From: Apostichopus japonicus
Taxonomy: Eukaryota; Echinodermata; Holothuroidea; Aspidochirotida; Stichopodidae
Reading direction: 5' to 3'
DNA length: 64,000 bases
Assembly (NCBI RefSeq): GCF_037975245.1
Contig: NC_092572.1
Span: 1,153,501 to 1,217,500 of the forward strand
How positions within the stretch are numbered: position 1 is the stretch's first letter; the number at the start of each line of letters is the position of its first letter. Shown one piece after another: positions 1-12,453 of this stretch. The position numbers were made by a program, and so were the translations under genes. The notes beneath the pieces were generated by a model that saw nothing but the letters and a program-made list of their open reading frames with translations, was not told where the DNA came from and searched no databases.

Positions 1-489
1 AAAGTGAAATAAACAAGCAAATGAAAGTGAAAAAAAATTATATAGCATACTTGTTCTAAGTTATACTCCTAAAAAACTACCTCATTAACTATATTACCCA
101 TATGAGTAAATATTAAAAACGATACCAGAAAAAAAATTACACAAACAACACTTGTATTCTCAATTAAGCCTTGTTACTTAATTACTTAGCAAGTGGATAA
201 AGTCATAAATATACGTCATATTTTTGTTCCTGGTAAATAGTGGTGGTAGGCTGAAAGTTTGCAAGCACAAAATCTGCAAAATTAAACTTGAAGCAAATTC
301 CACTTGCAAGCAAGGTAAGCTTAAATGACCTAAACATGTTGAAAGTAGATCGACTCTAATCGTTGGCTTTTGCTTTGCAGAGATTCGCTTTCGTTTCGAT
401 CCTAACTAGTCCCGCAAAACATGACAAGCAGCAGTCTGTAACTTAGCTGGGAATCCTTTTAATTTATCTACGACGGACACCTCAAGGTA

Positions 490-1625
490 AAATACATGCG
501 TATTGCCAAGTAGGTAATAGATATCGGTATACCACACGATAAATAGATGACGTTATAACATCAATTGTAAATAATAGTATGTAAGTATTAGCTATTTCTT
601 GACCGTGGAAAATGGTTTCCTTAGCTTATCTATTTTCAACTAATTATGCATATTTACTAAATATCCTCGAAAACAGAGTGTAAGTCTTCCCTAACATACG
701 CAATCGACACTTAATAATGCTGACTCGAGCCTGCTTGGGCTTGAAGGAACAAAAGTGTGACGCGACTGGGGAATGTACCCCTCACGTAGCTTCGAGACAT
801 CATATACACGTAATGCACTTGCTAAAGGCAACAAGATAGCTTCGACATGAGGAATACATGACGTAATCACTGCAATTTCCTAAACACGGTCGGTAATAGT
901 TATTTATTGAACGTGGAAATGGCTCTGTATGGTATTTATTTACAATTCAATATACAAATTTACAAATCATCCACGAGATCATCGTCTAAGTCGTCCCTTG
1001 TAGACGCAATCTACACCTAATAATGCTCACTCGAGCCTCCTTGGGCTTAAAGGAATAAACGTGCAACGCTGCGGGGCAATTACCCCTAACACGTAGCTTC
1101 GAGACATCATCTACACGTAATGTACCTGCTAAAGGCAACTATGGATAGCTTCGACACGAGGAATAGATGACGTAATCCCTGTAATTACCTATAGAATGTC
1201 GGTAATATGTATTTATTGACCGTGAAAACATAAAACACAAATAATACCTATTTAGTAGTTACAATACAACATATTCTAAGGCCGCATGTGTAGCAATCTT
1301 GCAAAGGGAAATATTTTTTTACGCGAATAAAACAAGAAAAGGAAAACAAAAAGTTGACGGGGAATCGAACCCGGGACCACTACACGAACCGGCTGCTTGT
1401 ACATATGCCATTTTGGTACTACAACCTACGGAGCTTCGACACGTTGGCCTCCAGCCAATGGGTAATAGCTATCAGTATACCACGCGAGAAATAGATGACA
1501 TAATCACTGCAATTGCCTATGGCCGATTGGTAATAGGTACTAATTGACCTCGGAAATGGTTAACTTAGTGAATATATTTACAACTCATTATGCAAATTTA
1601 CAAATTACTCCTAACTACATCATAT
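490..1625. repeat. Degenerate ~300-bp tandem repeat
   Basis: Two long copies run at about 690-985 and 997-1,240. Both contain AATGCTNACTCGAGCC, then CGTAGCTTCGAGACATCAT, CTGCTAAAGGCAAC, GATAGCTTCGACA and a closing TTTATTGANCGTG. Partial copies lie at about 505-690 and 1,440-1,620, recognised by GGTAATAG, AAATAGATGAC and AATTATGCAAATTTACAAAT-like strings. The copies are strongly diverged. No coding potential is seen. The short open frame at 1,299-1,547 only crosses the repeat and a tRNA-like fragment. Confidence 0.65.
1354..1440 (-). repeat. tRNA-like (SINE-like) fragment
   Basis: On the minus strand a T-arm-like string with box B (GGGTTCGATTCCCCG) lies at about 1,354-1,374, preceded by GTAGTGGTCCC. 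Four of five T-stem pairs form, but no acceptor stem closes around it and the A box is poor. It is better read as a fragment of a tRNA-derived SINE inserted in the tandem repeat than as a working tRNA gene. Confidence 0.3.
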
Positions 1626-3369
1626 TAGCTACGAAATTGTTCAAACTGTTCTGCTTTAATACACACGTTATCGTTAACCATGCGTCATTTAAACCTTTTT
1701 TTTGTTTATGTCAGCTAAACTGAGTTTAAGCTTGAGAGTCAGTTAAATGGTATACATCTCTCCAAAATGGATTTTTACCTGGGATTACTTCTGCACGTTC
1801 ATCACTATAGTGATATAGGTATATACAACTTCGTTTACAATTAAAAGAAAATTTTTGTAGCATATTTTCACACTTACACTTAGAGATTTGTCATATGGAG
1901 ATTGGTAAATAGTGCAAATCATGCGCATTAGGACCGATATTAGTGTCTCCTGTGGAAACGCTGGGATCCCAAGTGATTGTTATTCGGCTAAAAAGGTTAT
2001 TCAAGTTCAAGAGCTGTCAGAGTTGGAAAACATATCAATTCAATGAATGCAAAGTAACGCATACATAAGATTCTGACCTTGTATGTAGATGTACTTTAAT
2101 AAATACAATCAACAAACCGCATGTTGTGGAATTACAGTTTCATTCGCGGTCATCATCGGTCAATATTTGATAACTGTGTATACGTATTATCTCAAAATAA
2201 CCAGCTCAGATGTACTTCATGGCTTTGTTCGTGCACACACCTTATTAAATTCAAGGTCCCTGGCCTGGTTTGTGAATGTCGTGCTCATTTAAGTCAATAG
2301 AACTTTAAGTTTCAAAATCTTGTAAAAACAACAACTCCAAATTGAACTTGGATGTCATACATAGCTGTACTTTGCAATATCCGTAATAAGTAAAATGGCG
2401 TTTGTATTGTAGAAATAGCAAAAATGTCATTCGAGGTCAAAAGATGTTCAATGTCTAAAACTCTTTCAATTTATACACATTCCTCACAAATGTAATTGTT
2501 GTAATAACAACTTTGTTAGTACCGTGAACGCTCTACATTTTGCAGGGATCAAGGGTCAGTTCAGTTAAATCTAGCTTAATGTCTTAAAAACATGTCATGC
2601 AAACACAGTAAATGCTAAAACGAATCACACAGCCTTTTGGTTTGCGTTATGGTTATTTCAGACTGCCACAATGCCTCATCATGAACGTTGGTCCACTAAA
2701 ATCTGCAAAAAACTATCTCAATATTTGTATAACCCCTGATTGTTCAAGTTTTGTGAAGTTAAATGTCCATGTGTTAAAGATTTACTGCGTACCAATTTAC
2801 CAATATTGACAAAAACAATTCCTTAAGCAATGAATCGTTTATCTTGAAATGTTGAATAAACAAGTGATCAAACAAATTTTTGATCAAGTATGATGCGTAT
2901 AGCATATATTATCTTAATTATAATGTACCCTTTGAGGTATCCGTCTACACTTGTCGATCTCAAACATAATGTTTCTATGTTAATTTCTTTACTTGTATCT
3001 TCTGTCACTTTATTTCCATATCAGGCATTTTATATCTTACTTAAGGACCATCGATATGTTGTGGCTGACCTTTGTGAAGTGTTTGGTCTGAAAATCTGAC
3101 AAAGAAGAAGAAAGAGGAAATACGTCTTATTTTATGTTTGATAATACGCATACATTGTTCGATACCGAGATTATGAGATAAAATGGTTATTGCGGAAAAT
3201 ATACTTACAATGACGTTATTCCTTAATTGCAACAGCAGTGTATTTGTATCAAAAATGAATTTGAATTATGCATATATCGTGTTAACGAAGAAAAGGAAAG
3301 CAGTTCCCACAATGCTAGAAGCCTTTACATTTCTTATATCTCAGATATAAATACATGAATAAAGACATA
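1626..3369. other. Unassigned AT-rich DNA
   Basis: Only short open frames without recognisable domains or paired splice sites. I see nothing here that I can name. Confidence 0.5.
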
Positions 3370-3500
3370 CACACACATACAAATATATATATATATATAT
3401 TTATATTTACATATATATATAATTATGTATATATTTTTTATGTATATATTTATATATATATATAGAAAGAAAATATAGATATAGAAAATATATATATATG
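3370..3500. repeat. Compound (TA)n microsatellite
   Basis: Imperfect TA dinucleotide runs broken by TTTATATTTAC and TAGAAAGAAAATATAG segments, just downstream (in gene orientation) of the LRR-like exon on the minus strand. Confidence 0.9.
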
Positions 3501-3538
3501 TATATTAATTTGTTTATCTTTGTTGGAATAATACTTAC

Positions 3539-3811
3539 TTTACTGTGTTACATTTTTTAAATGCAGTTTCTGTTATAGACTTGTAATCATTGTAGTTCTC
3601 TGATAAGCGAATGTTGTGAAAGACCAGTAGCTCAGTGACCGTTGGTAAATATTTCATCAGACGGAGAGGACAATCACCATATATTTCCAGAGTTTTAAGC
3701 TGTCGCTGTTGGTATAAATAACATAGTGTATAGTTTCCCATTGTATTGTCTAACGGCGATAAGCTAACAGTACACAGTGACGGAGGAAAGATATTCAAAG
3801 CTCTCATTCTC
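3539..3811 (-). CDS. LRR-like exon of NLR-type gene
   Basis: The minus-strand open frame is rich in leucine and has LRR-like spacing: a stretch reading QLKTLEIYGDCPLRLMKYL, then TVTELLVFHNIRLSE. It ends at a clean donor (AA|GTAAGT, phase 2) at 3,539. The 5' boundary is approximate, since the candidate acceptor is a T-rich tract followed by CAAAAAG near 3,811. It lies about 1.2 kb downstream of the NACHT exon on the same strand, where the LRR block of an NLR is expected. Only one LRR-like exon is recognised. Further repeats may lie beyond 3,370 or be missing. The LRR call rests on hydrophobic spacing and position, so it is moderate. If correct, this is the ligand-sensing part of a cytosolic receptor. 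Confidence 0.5.
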
Positions 3812-5013
3812 CTTTTTGCAAAAAAAAAAGAACATATCGGTAATTTCGTCAATCCTGCATCAATATCAAAGCAAAGTATTAGGCCAAACATTTGTGATTT
3901 GTGCAATTTTAAAGCAAACTCTAAAGTTCAACTTATCTTACTTAGTACAATTTATTATGCGACCACGGAACGGATGAAGTTTTGCATATGCATATGGTGC
4001 CAGGGGCAAGCATCGTTCTACGGTAGTGATATTACTGTGCACTTTAAAAGGTCTAACCAATCCTTGATGTCTACCAATGTATAATAATATGAGCAATTAC
4101 ACGCATAATAACGTACAGCGCGAGTACGAATGCTTTGAATTCTCCCTTTTACACTGTCGTTAGCGGTTGCATATGGCAATGTCATTTCTCGGAATCCTCT
4201 ACGTGTCTCACTTCATCATGATAGGGCAGAAAACTGACATTCAGGCTGTTTTGGCGCGAGGAATGGGCAAGTTGGAATCGTTTTGGGGTAAAACATTATA
4301 ATGATTTTTCGTGGCGTGCCAATAGTTTTCTTTCCAGCTGAAGTCGTAAAATACAAAAAGCTTTCATACGGTAACAGCTGACTTTATTTCTTGCTCAATT
4401 TGAAAAAGTTCATTAAGCCTTTGTTGTTGTTAAATGTTTTATTAAACTGATTTAGTTATGAAGCATCTGACATATTCGTAATATGCAGGTCGAGAAAGTA
4501 TAGAAATTATACTGCTAAATAATATCTGAATGAGTGCACTGATGTCAACGCAAATTTTCTCTCATGTAGTTATATATTATGTGATATCTTTTCTGATATG
4601 ATTAATCCTAGTCACTTCCTCAGAAACTTTATCAAAACTTTAAATGACATGATCCTTACGGCTTAGACTGAGTTGCAGTGCAAATGTTCACTTTGTATTC
4701 ATGACTATTTCATGGCGTTTAATTTACGAATTCTGACATTTCAGTTATGCAGTCATAAGTTACGAAAGCCCTACATCTTTTAACCAGTTCAAGGCAGTTT
4801 CGTGACATTTTTTTTCACACGTGCACTTGTATATGCACCCACACATACGTTCATTCCCAACTGTAATCATTTTCATTTGAATCCTAACTCCATCAGTGCT
4901 GTAGTACTAACCCCCATCAAACTAACATAGACCGTGCAACAATTTAGTACCATTTTTGCAGAGATTTCTTCCCTGTAACGTACATGAAAGAAAAAAAAAT
5001 GATAAATACTTAC
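3812..5013 (-). other. Probable intron(s) of NLR-like gene
   Basis: Sequence between the LRR-like exon and the NACHT exon. It begins, in gene orientation, with the donor GTAAGT at 5,013-5,008. An open minus-strand stretch near 3,950-4,050 ends at a possible donor (GTAAGA), but I could not identify its product, so no exon is called. Confidence 0.45.
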
Positions 5014-6032
5014 GTCATTATTATTGAGCTCTTGCCACAAGTGCAGTGTTGCTTCTTGGAAATAATCATCTGTTGTGCGCCTGAACACTAACTGCTTCTG
5101 ATGAAACGTTTTAGCTCGTTCCTTGTATTCATTCTTATCTTGAAAGAATGCCTCAAGTAAACATACTAATATATCAAAGTTACCAACTTTCTCAAGTTCA
5201 TTCCATTTGGACTTCGTGAATGTCATCAAATGCCTAATCGTGTCTTTCTGTAAAACATAACTGACAAACAACTGTGCAATTAATGGAGATGAATATCTAC
5301 CATCAAGGGTTTCATTAAACTTTTCTTCAATATAAAATTTCCAAGTCTCTGAAATATCTTTTATAGAATTTTCATCCACAGACAAAGCTCTTGCAAAGAA
5401 TCCCTGTCTCTGTAGATCGTTAAACCCAAGAAGTTTTACTGTTGTTAATTTATCTTTAGATTCTTTCATGTCCTGCGAGGCATCTTCTAGGTTACGATAG
5501 GTTATCCAAATTTTCATTTTCTTGTACTGATCAATGTCTTTACCCATCAAGAGCTGTTTCACAGTCAATCCGTTCGTATTGTCATTATTCTGTGTAGTAT
5601 TATGAAACCGATCCAAATTGCTACGACCATCTAACATGACAATGCTCCTTTTATTTTGTAATATCATACGTAGGCTGTCAAGCGTAACCGAATTATTGTC
5701 AGATCTCAACGAATCCGCCAGTTCTTCTAATATGTTAGAGTCTATAGATAAATACTCAAGTTGAAGGTATATCAAAATCGCATCTTGCAGAATTTCTCCA
5801 TCCATCCACTTCTTTGTCATGGTTCGAAATAAACGTGACTTGCCACTACCAGACTCGCCAATAAATAACACACGTTTATCCTTAGGGTCCTTGAATAATG
5901 CCGCAAGCAGTTCATCGACAGTATTCATCGTTTTGTTGCTTCTGTCTGTATACGTTACTTCGTACTGACAATCGCCACACCAATATTCTCCATAGGGGAT
6001 GTAAATCTGCTTCAAACTTTCCATAAACGTAT
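5014..6032 (-). CDS. NACHT-domain exon of NLR-like receptor
   Basis: A single minus-strand exon of about 340 codons. From the in-frame Met at 6,024, a P-loop/Walker A reading GESGSGKS is at residues 56-63, after hydrophobic RVLFI. The Walker B region (IVMLDGRSN, residues 128-136) keeps the first Asp but lacks the acidic DE usual after DG. WITYR at 173-177 matches the sensor strand with Arg. KLLGFNDL (~197-204) and SPLIAQLFVSYVLQ (246-259) match the segments after the NACHT core. The exon ends at donor GAC|GTAAGT after residue 337, phase 0; the open frame continues 46 codons into the intron and that tail is not coding. The Met is probably internal: an AG at 6,034-6,033 would admit a phase-1 acceptor with the frame open upstream. 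NACHT ATPases drive oligomerisation of cytosolic NLR immune sensors. A death-fold exon is not found, so the gene is partial here. Confidence 0.8.
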
Positions 6033-6035
6033 CTA

Positions 6036-8790
6036 TCGTTAAATTTGAAAAATACCGCTATTAAACAGCTGCCAACAAATTTATTCAAATAGTTAACTAT
6101 AAATTATTGAATATTATTTGTTTGTTAAGAATGTTTTATGATAGTAACATGTGGCACATACCTATAAATACAGAAAAATGATAATCACATTCGACTATTG
6201 GTAATTAACACAATCGAGCACAAGCATGTTACTTTATGACGAATTAATCAAAGGGAACGATAAGTAAGCAACATTATAAAGGTCCTCTTACAGAGTTGGT
6301 TAGCAATCTGGTTGGGTCTTATCACACTTGATAAGCTCGCTACACGATTTCATATGAAATCAACATTTATCTTAAAATCAAATAGAAATGGTAAACAATG
6401 CCACAAAAATGATGTGATGGTGAAGTAACTGTAATATTAGCTACCATGCATTTGAAAGTAAAAAGTGCACGCATGTATAAGAACGATGTTACACTTTTAC
6501 AACATATTTTTCATGTCGCAAATTCTTGTGTCAAAGAGCTTACAGCAGATACTTGTTAGCTTAGTTTAGTAGAAAAAAGGATCAGGAGGGACACTCAGGT
6601 CCCCATCAAGGACCCTATAGGAGATAATAAAACGGAAGACACAAATACTCAGACCCGGTTACAATGCTTAAGGTGCTTGTTCAGAGCATTCTTAAACCCA
6701 TCATTGTTGGCTCTGTATGAACATTTTCAACGAGCCTAAGTCAATAACAAACTTCGCAACGTTCAACATAAGCCTTAAACAAGCAAATAGCATGCGAACT
6801 ATCTGCATCTTAAGAATGATATTTTCCCGTGTTTTGTGGACAGTGCTAACCTTGCCAAGATTTTTATTATATGTATACAAAGAGCGTTTTCTTGACTGTC
6901 AATGTCGTTGGAAGAAGGTTTTATTATGTATAAAATTGATAAAAGAAGAATATATCAGTTAAATACCTTTTTTTTTTACAACACCGTATTAGAAAGATAC
7001 AAACAACAACCACCGCTGAAATCACAACCGCAATCGCAACCACTGCTCCCCAAAAATACAGTATTAGTTCTATCTTCTTTCCTTTATCACAGATTCCTTA
7101 AAATCAAAACTTACAAAGACATTATTAAGAAATTTGTTTTGAAAGAACACTAACAGGGTTGAGATATGCATGAGCTAACACAGAACAAGTCTGATGAATG
7201 GTATATTTGATTATAAACCCTCGACTTATTATTTTGTTCAGTAAATCAAATCTCGTAAAATTCTCAGCTACTGATGAATATTATAGTAAAGTATTATTTT
7301 GGCAGCAGTCATAGAAGAAAGGGCTACTCCAGATATGCAACCTGTCACTAATAATATAGTTTACACCTTTTGACTAAATTTCTAAAACTCCTGTAGCATT
7401 TTGGGTTAAGACCATATTGTTGTAAATTGCATTATTATAACATTCAATGGGGTTTAGGCAAGGCACACGTGCGATCACCAAAAGTAGGAAACTGGTTCAG
7501 TAGGGGCAAAATTGAATACCACTGTGGAAGAATTTGACTACTAATGGTGTAAGCTTGCCCTTTGGTTTCAAACACACACGAACAATTTATTAGCTAAGGT
7601 TTGTGTCTAGGGTTACCGGAACTAATTTTAAATTTACCTTTTCCTCATAATGCACAATTTGAAGACGGCTTATGATACCAGTGCAGTATCCCCCGCCATT
7701 AACTATAAATTCCTTAATTTGCCTCTGTTTAAATCCTCCCGCCCCTTCCCACCCCAAGAAGCCTTACTTGAAAAGGTCGGGACAAACATTTGAAGTTTAT
7801 CAAGTGTTACCATCATAATTTTTCCTTTAGGATTAGAGCTATTCTTACATGGAAATAAATTATGAGTTGAATATGCCTCAGATCGCCCCAATTAATGTTT
7901 ATTATTGTATTTTTGTCTAGGGGATTTTTGTCTCATATGACTCGACTTCCATTATTCCATTACAGCCCATCCTTTGTAAAATCAATAATTTGCCTCATTG
8001 TCCTTCCAGAAATATTCACATACCCTATCTTAATCAGTCGCAGTCAATCCGGAATCCACCCCCCCCCCCCCAAACGTAGTATACCTTTGGAATACCGTCT
8101 CGCATATTATCTTGCATATTTCGGCAATGCAATTTAAGTTCTTAGGTTGTTATCACCTTTATACATGGCTGCTTTTTTCTGTAGAAGTTCATCGTTCTGT
8201 CAATGTCCACGGACAATTTTTCAAATTTGATAAGACTAAGGCATGTATTTACTAATCATTATCAATTTGACGATTTTCTTAGACCTATTTTGTATATTTC
8301 AATTACGCCCTTTGCTCAAATGTAACTGCTTGCAGAATGGTACTAAACTTTTTTTTTCAAAAAGAGTGTCCTAACATACTCATACAAGTCATATACAACG
8401 CTGCAGCTTATTCATTGTCGACATCGAAGTTGAATATATGTTACGAACAATTAGTATAAATATGCTAAACGTTAAAACATATCCTGTTATCATTTTGATA
8501 TTTGCGAATAATAACAATGTTAAGAAGGCGCCATTAAAAGTTCAACAACTTTTCTCGGGATGCCTTCTATATACATATTGTATTATGTATTGTAATATAT
8601 AGCCATTTATAAGAGTTTCGCATTAGCGGTTAAATATCATTACTTTCAAACAACGGGACGAAATATTAAATTTATTGTTTTGTTTTCCTAAACTTAAGAT
8701 AGATGACAACGTATAACTTGGTTGTAAGTAACGATGCCTTCAGCAATTGGTCTTAAAGAATTGGAATTCGTAGAAAACGAGAGACTATAT
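6036..8790. other. Unassigned intergenic or intronic DNA
   Basis: No recognisable domain in six frames. A C run lies at 8,060-8,071. The 5' exons of the minus-strand NLR-like gene should lie here or beyond, but I could not identify a death-fold or start exon. Confidence 0.45.
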
Positions 8791-8794
8791 ACTC

Positions 8795-9123
8795 CTAAAA
8801 CGTGCTTGGTTGAATATGAACTGTTATATTTTCTTTGGTCACCATCTGCTCATCATTCTTTGCATAACAGACACAGGTGTGCGTTTGATTACACGATGTA
8901 TCATATGATACGAAGAGAATAGTACTGTATATGTTCCATGTTTCACTCTTTTCATCCTTGATTTTTAACTGTGTCTCGCTGTACTCACCTCCATAAGAAA
9001 CCAAACCAAATTTCTCCTTGTTCAAGAAGCAAGTTAAAGCTGTTTGTTCATTTCGTTCGAGTTGTTTGATGCAATCTTCACAGCTATTGCATTGTTGAAC
9101 CGTAGGACACTGAGTGGGTGTCA
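8795..9123 (-). CDS. Ig-like domain exon of secreted protein
   Basis: The minus-strand exon opens at an acceptor with a strong pyrimidine tract (CTTTTTCTCCTATTCAAG) at 9,124 in phase 1, and continues to an in-frame TAG at 8,795-8,797. It starts with a Cys-rich stretch (QCPTVQQCNSCEDC), then has the order of an Ig fold: ALTCFLNKEK for the first cysteine strand, ILFVSYDTS, then HTCVCYAKN for the second cysteine strand, then ENITVHIQ as strand G. The usual core Trp is not evident. NQT and ENIT are possible N-glycosylation sites. The phase-1 start matches the phase-1 end of the signal-peptide exon 1.5 kb upstream. No transmembrane segment follows before the stop, so it would be secreted unless a donor just before the stop is used. 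Function unknown; a recognition role is an inference from the fold. Confidence 0.6.
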
Positions 9124-10611
9124 CTTGAATAGGAGAAAAAGAGTGGTGCTTGTAAAATGATGTCCATGACACAAAGCAACGGAAAAACTTGTATATTCCT
9201 ATAATGTACAAGCGGCAGTGTATCTTATCATATAAATACTCCACTAATAGTCGGAGTACAGACATCATTTAACCAATTGATTATTGTGGTCATGATTAAA
9301 TAACCAAAAATCTATTAACCTGTATAAACTTGTTTTGAATAATGTGATGAAAACATCGAAAAGTAATATATGTAGCAGCATTCCTTTAGTTAGAAATTTG
9401 ACCTCGCGACCATCAGTTTGTTTAGGCTCAGTGACTTCAGACATATTTTGAATGTTTGTGGTGTTGCTGTAAGAATGCTAAACTTGCAGAGGAACATCTT
9501 CAGAATATTAAGGTTGAAGATTAGGTCCAATAACAATCTTACTCATTTAAGCTACAAAATGCTTGATCAGTTACCGTGGGTCGAATATCAATGATATTAC
9601 CACGTTAACGACTGGGCTAGGCCGACTCAAACAAAGCTATGTGTTCTGCAGTGAAATTACGTTATATTACGTTAATTCAACATACCATGCATGTAACAAA
9701 CATTCACACATCCACAGTAAAACATATAAGTGTTCTAGCCTGGGTCGAATTAATTGGTTGGCAAAAGTATGCACTCATCTACTAAGTTAGCTACTGTCAT
9801 CAAAGCTGTGATCGTCCTTATTATTACACCCATGAACACAACAAATCCACTTCATTTATCAGCTTTCGCGCTGTGTCTGTTATAAATATGACTTGGCCTG
9901 TACATGTTAAGGGGTTGATTGAGCCATCTTGTGACGTACTATTTTATTGTAACGTACATGGTTTTACACTTATTGTTAGTGTATCAATACGTGTTTGCTG
10001 ATAATGTCGGAAAACAAGCTTCCAAAGCAGATCCAATGTTGCTTATTCTTAATGGACTCTGACCAGGTGGGTTTAATAGAGAAATGCTGATGCAATCGAA
10101 AAAGAGATTTATTTTCTGTTGCCTTTATCACGCGAACAATTTACCGTAAAAATACTGCGACCGCCCGTATCAGCATGTTCATTACACAAAAGTAACCTAT
10201 ATTTACTGGTATCGTCCACTTTTTTTACCATATTCTTACAGCTCATCACCATCTTGATTGCAGAATCGACAGAGAATTGCTGTCCAAACGCAGCTAATTG
10301 GACAAAGTTTAACGATATTCTTCTAAAGGTTGTTGAGATTTATTTGAAACAATGTGTGAAACACGCAAGTTTCCAAATATAGCTCCCCTGTAAAAAAATG
10401 CTCTGCTGATTTTCTCGCCTTCGTGTTTCGGCACTTCTCGGTTTGCCCAGCATTTCTTAAAATCTTTATTATACAGGTCAATCAGGGAGCTCAAATTCCC
10501 AACTGCTTTAGGGTTAATTGAAAAAAGAAGTGCAAAATTAACTTGCTTAAATGAAGCAATACGAAACGCATAGAAAATCGAAATTGGTTAATGTTCATAC
10601 AAAGAAGTTAC
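9124..10611 (-). other. Probable intron of Ig-like gene
   Basis: Lies between the signal-peptide exon and the Ig-like exon. It contains an open segment at about 10,238-10,330 that is open on both strands, with a good plus-strand acceptor (TTTTTTTACCATATTCTTACAG). Neither translation resembles a known domain, so no exon is called. Confidence 0.4.
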
Positions 10612-10687
10612 CTGCACCGACAACGCCGAAGAGAATAATCATGGCGTACAACATTTTGGGAATAGACATGATCCCGATGATAGTGTT
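10612..10687 (-). CDS. Signal-peptide exon of Ig-like gene
   Basis: The exon is bounded by acceptor TTTTATTGCAG just above 10,687 and by donor G|GTAACT below 10,612. After 18 nt of 5' UTR an ATG at 10,669-10,667 opens 19 codons: MSIPKMLYAM then IILFGVVGA. This has a basic residue near the start, a hydrophobic core and small residues at the end, a typical signal peptide. It ends in phase 1, the phase needed by the Ig-like exon at 9,123. The upstream acceptor implies a non-coding first exon still further up, which I cannot place. A longer plus-strand open frame overlaps it but has no splice or domain support. Confidence 0.6.
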
Positions 10688-12453
10688 CTGCAATAAAAGT
10701 TGCACATTGAAAAATTATTTTTCTCCGCAGTATGAAAAAAGTGATGGATAAACGAAGTAAAACATGTAGCAGTGTCGTAAATAAGCAGATAGGCCTTAAG
10801 TAGTGTCTGTAACAAATAAACATAAAATATCCGCTAAATTACCTACGAAATTTGCTTGGCTTCTGTTACATTATGGCTCCTATAGTACTAGGCATATAGG
10901 TCCTAAGCCTTTACAGAACTTTGAGTCGCTACTCAATGAGCGCGATTTTCTTAATTATTTATCTTGTCCTTTAGCTGCAGATTGGTGTGCGAACAATATC
11001 GTTATTACTTTATTACACTGCCTAAATCATTGCAATCTTTTCCGCACTGAATTTCTAAGGTGAAAATCTTTGCAAAAAATCCTAGCAGCAATTAAAAAAA
11101 ACTTGTCTCAAAACTCCCCAAATTGTTGTATATTTGGCAAACTATGACTGGTGGCATGTAGGGAATGCCATAAGATATAATTTAGGAGATGTAGGGCCAC
11201 CTTAATTATTGGTATTCTGACATGAACATTTTTTAAAAATGCTTATTGTTAGTAGTCTACCTGCAAAATTATTCTCTACTCTGCATGTGTTGCCTGCGCA
11301 TAAACCAAGCCGTCGTGATATCGACGTTTAATATTGTTTTTAATTGGTTGATATTTAAATATATGGGCACAACATATTTATAAACGCCTTTTAAACTCAT
11401 TACGTACTTCGTAAGCTCAAACCGTTCCCTCTAATAAGTTGTTATTTTAGATTTTAAAGGATTCTTTCGCTGTATGTTTGTAAATGCTCAATGAAGTTCA
11501 AGAAAACTACCCGTACAGAATGCAAGTGCAAATAGCGAACCATTCTACACAGTTAATTCGCATTAGGAACGGTCATTGATAAAAATCTAACTAGGCGACA
11601 GTAAATTTTCGTAAGCGGTGCCTTGTCATTAAAGCAACGTAATTACACCCAAAACTACACTTTTTATTTGGCACCGAATCTCGAAAATTGTGAAAAAGGA
11701 CCGAAACTCCCAGTAGCACCGCTGCATGTACAAAGAGTACACCGATTGCACTCAGTGTATGTAGCGAAAATATGCAGCTTAGCGACACGCTATTCTAATG
11801 AGGCGTAACTCACACATTTTTGCTGACAGGCTGGTCGGTGGGAGATACGGTAGCTTATAAAACATGGTTTCCACAATTTTTTTTTCCACTGGTGACTCCA
11901 AATGACCTTTGACATCCATAAAAAACAATATGCTATCATCATCATCGTCATCGTAGTCGTCGTCGTCTTCGTCGTCTTCGTCGCCTTCGTCGTCTTCGTC
12001 GTGGTCGTCGTCATCATCATCATCACTACCCCCACCATCATCACCATCACCATCATCACCATCACCATCATCATCATCATCAACAATTAATTGTTCGGTA
12101 TTGATAACAAATGTGGTGTTTACTATGTTTGGCAAAATTTAACAAAAATCGTTATGACTGTTCAAATACACTTTATATAAATATATTCTTATAAAAATGT
12201 GCTTAAGAAAAAGGAATTGTATTCAAGCTATTGGAAGATAAAATCACACCGAATACAGATGAGTATGTCAAACGCTGTAGACGTACTACAAAGTAAAATG
12301 AATTATGGTTGATCGTTAACCATTCTTAGTTGTGATTCTATTATAGCACGTCACAGAATAAAGTTTACACTAACCTGATCACTTTCTAATCAGTTCATGT
12401 AATGTATATGCCCTAACTAGCTTAATCGTACACACTATATTTAGCAAACAGTC
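10688..12453. promoter_or_regulatory. Divergent intergenic region between two Ig-type genes
   Basis: Separates the minus-strand Ig-like gene (first identified exon ends at 10,687) from the plus-strand Ig receptor kinase-like gene (ATG at 12,454). Promoters for both must lie here or in adjacent non-coding exons, but I see no motif that fixes either start. The region includes a trinucleotide repeat tract (11,935-12,094). Confidence 0.3.
11935..12094. repeat. Trinucleotide repeat (ATC/GTC)n
   Basis: About 160 bp of imperfect CAT, CGT, CTT and CAC triplets: (ATC)n, then (GTC/TTC)n, then (CAT/CAC)n. It generates long open frames on both strands (poly-Asp on the minus strand, poly-Ile/Val on the plus strand), which are treated as artefacts of the repeat. 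Confidence 0.9.

Noticed and set aside
1299..1547. 82-residue open frame over the tRNA-like fragment
   Set aside because: Crosses two unrelated repeat pieces. The sequence has no protein family features.
10119..10382. Plus-strand open frame with a good internal acceptor
   Set aside because: Lies in the putative intron of the minus-strand Ig-like gene and resembles no known domain. No matching donor with a partner exon was found.
11779..12135. 118-residue Asp-rich minus-strand open frame and its mirror
   Set aside because: Arises wholly from the trinucleotide repeat, with no splice or domain support.
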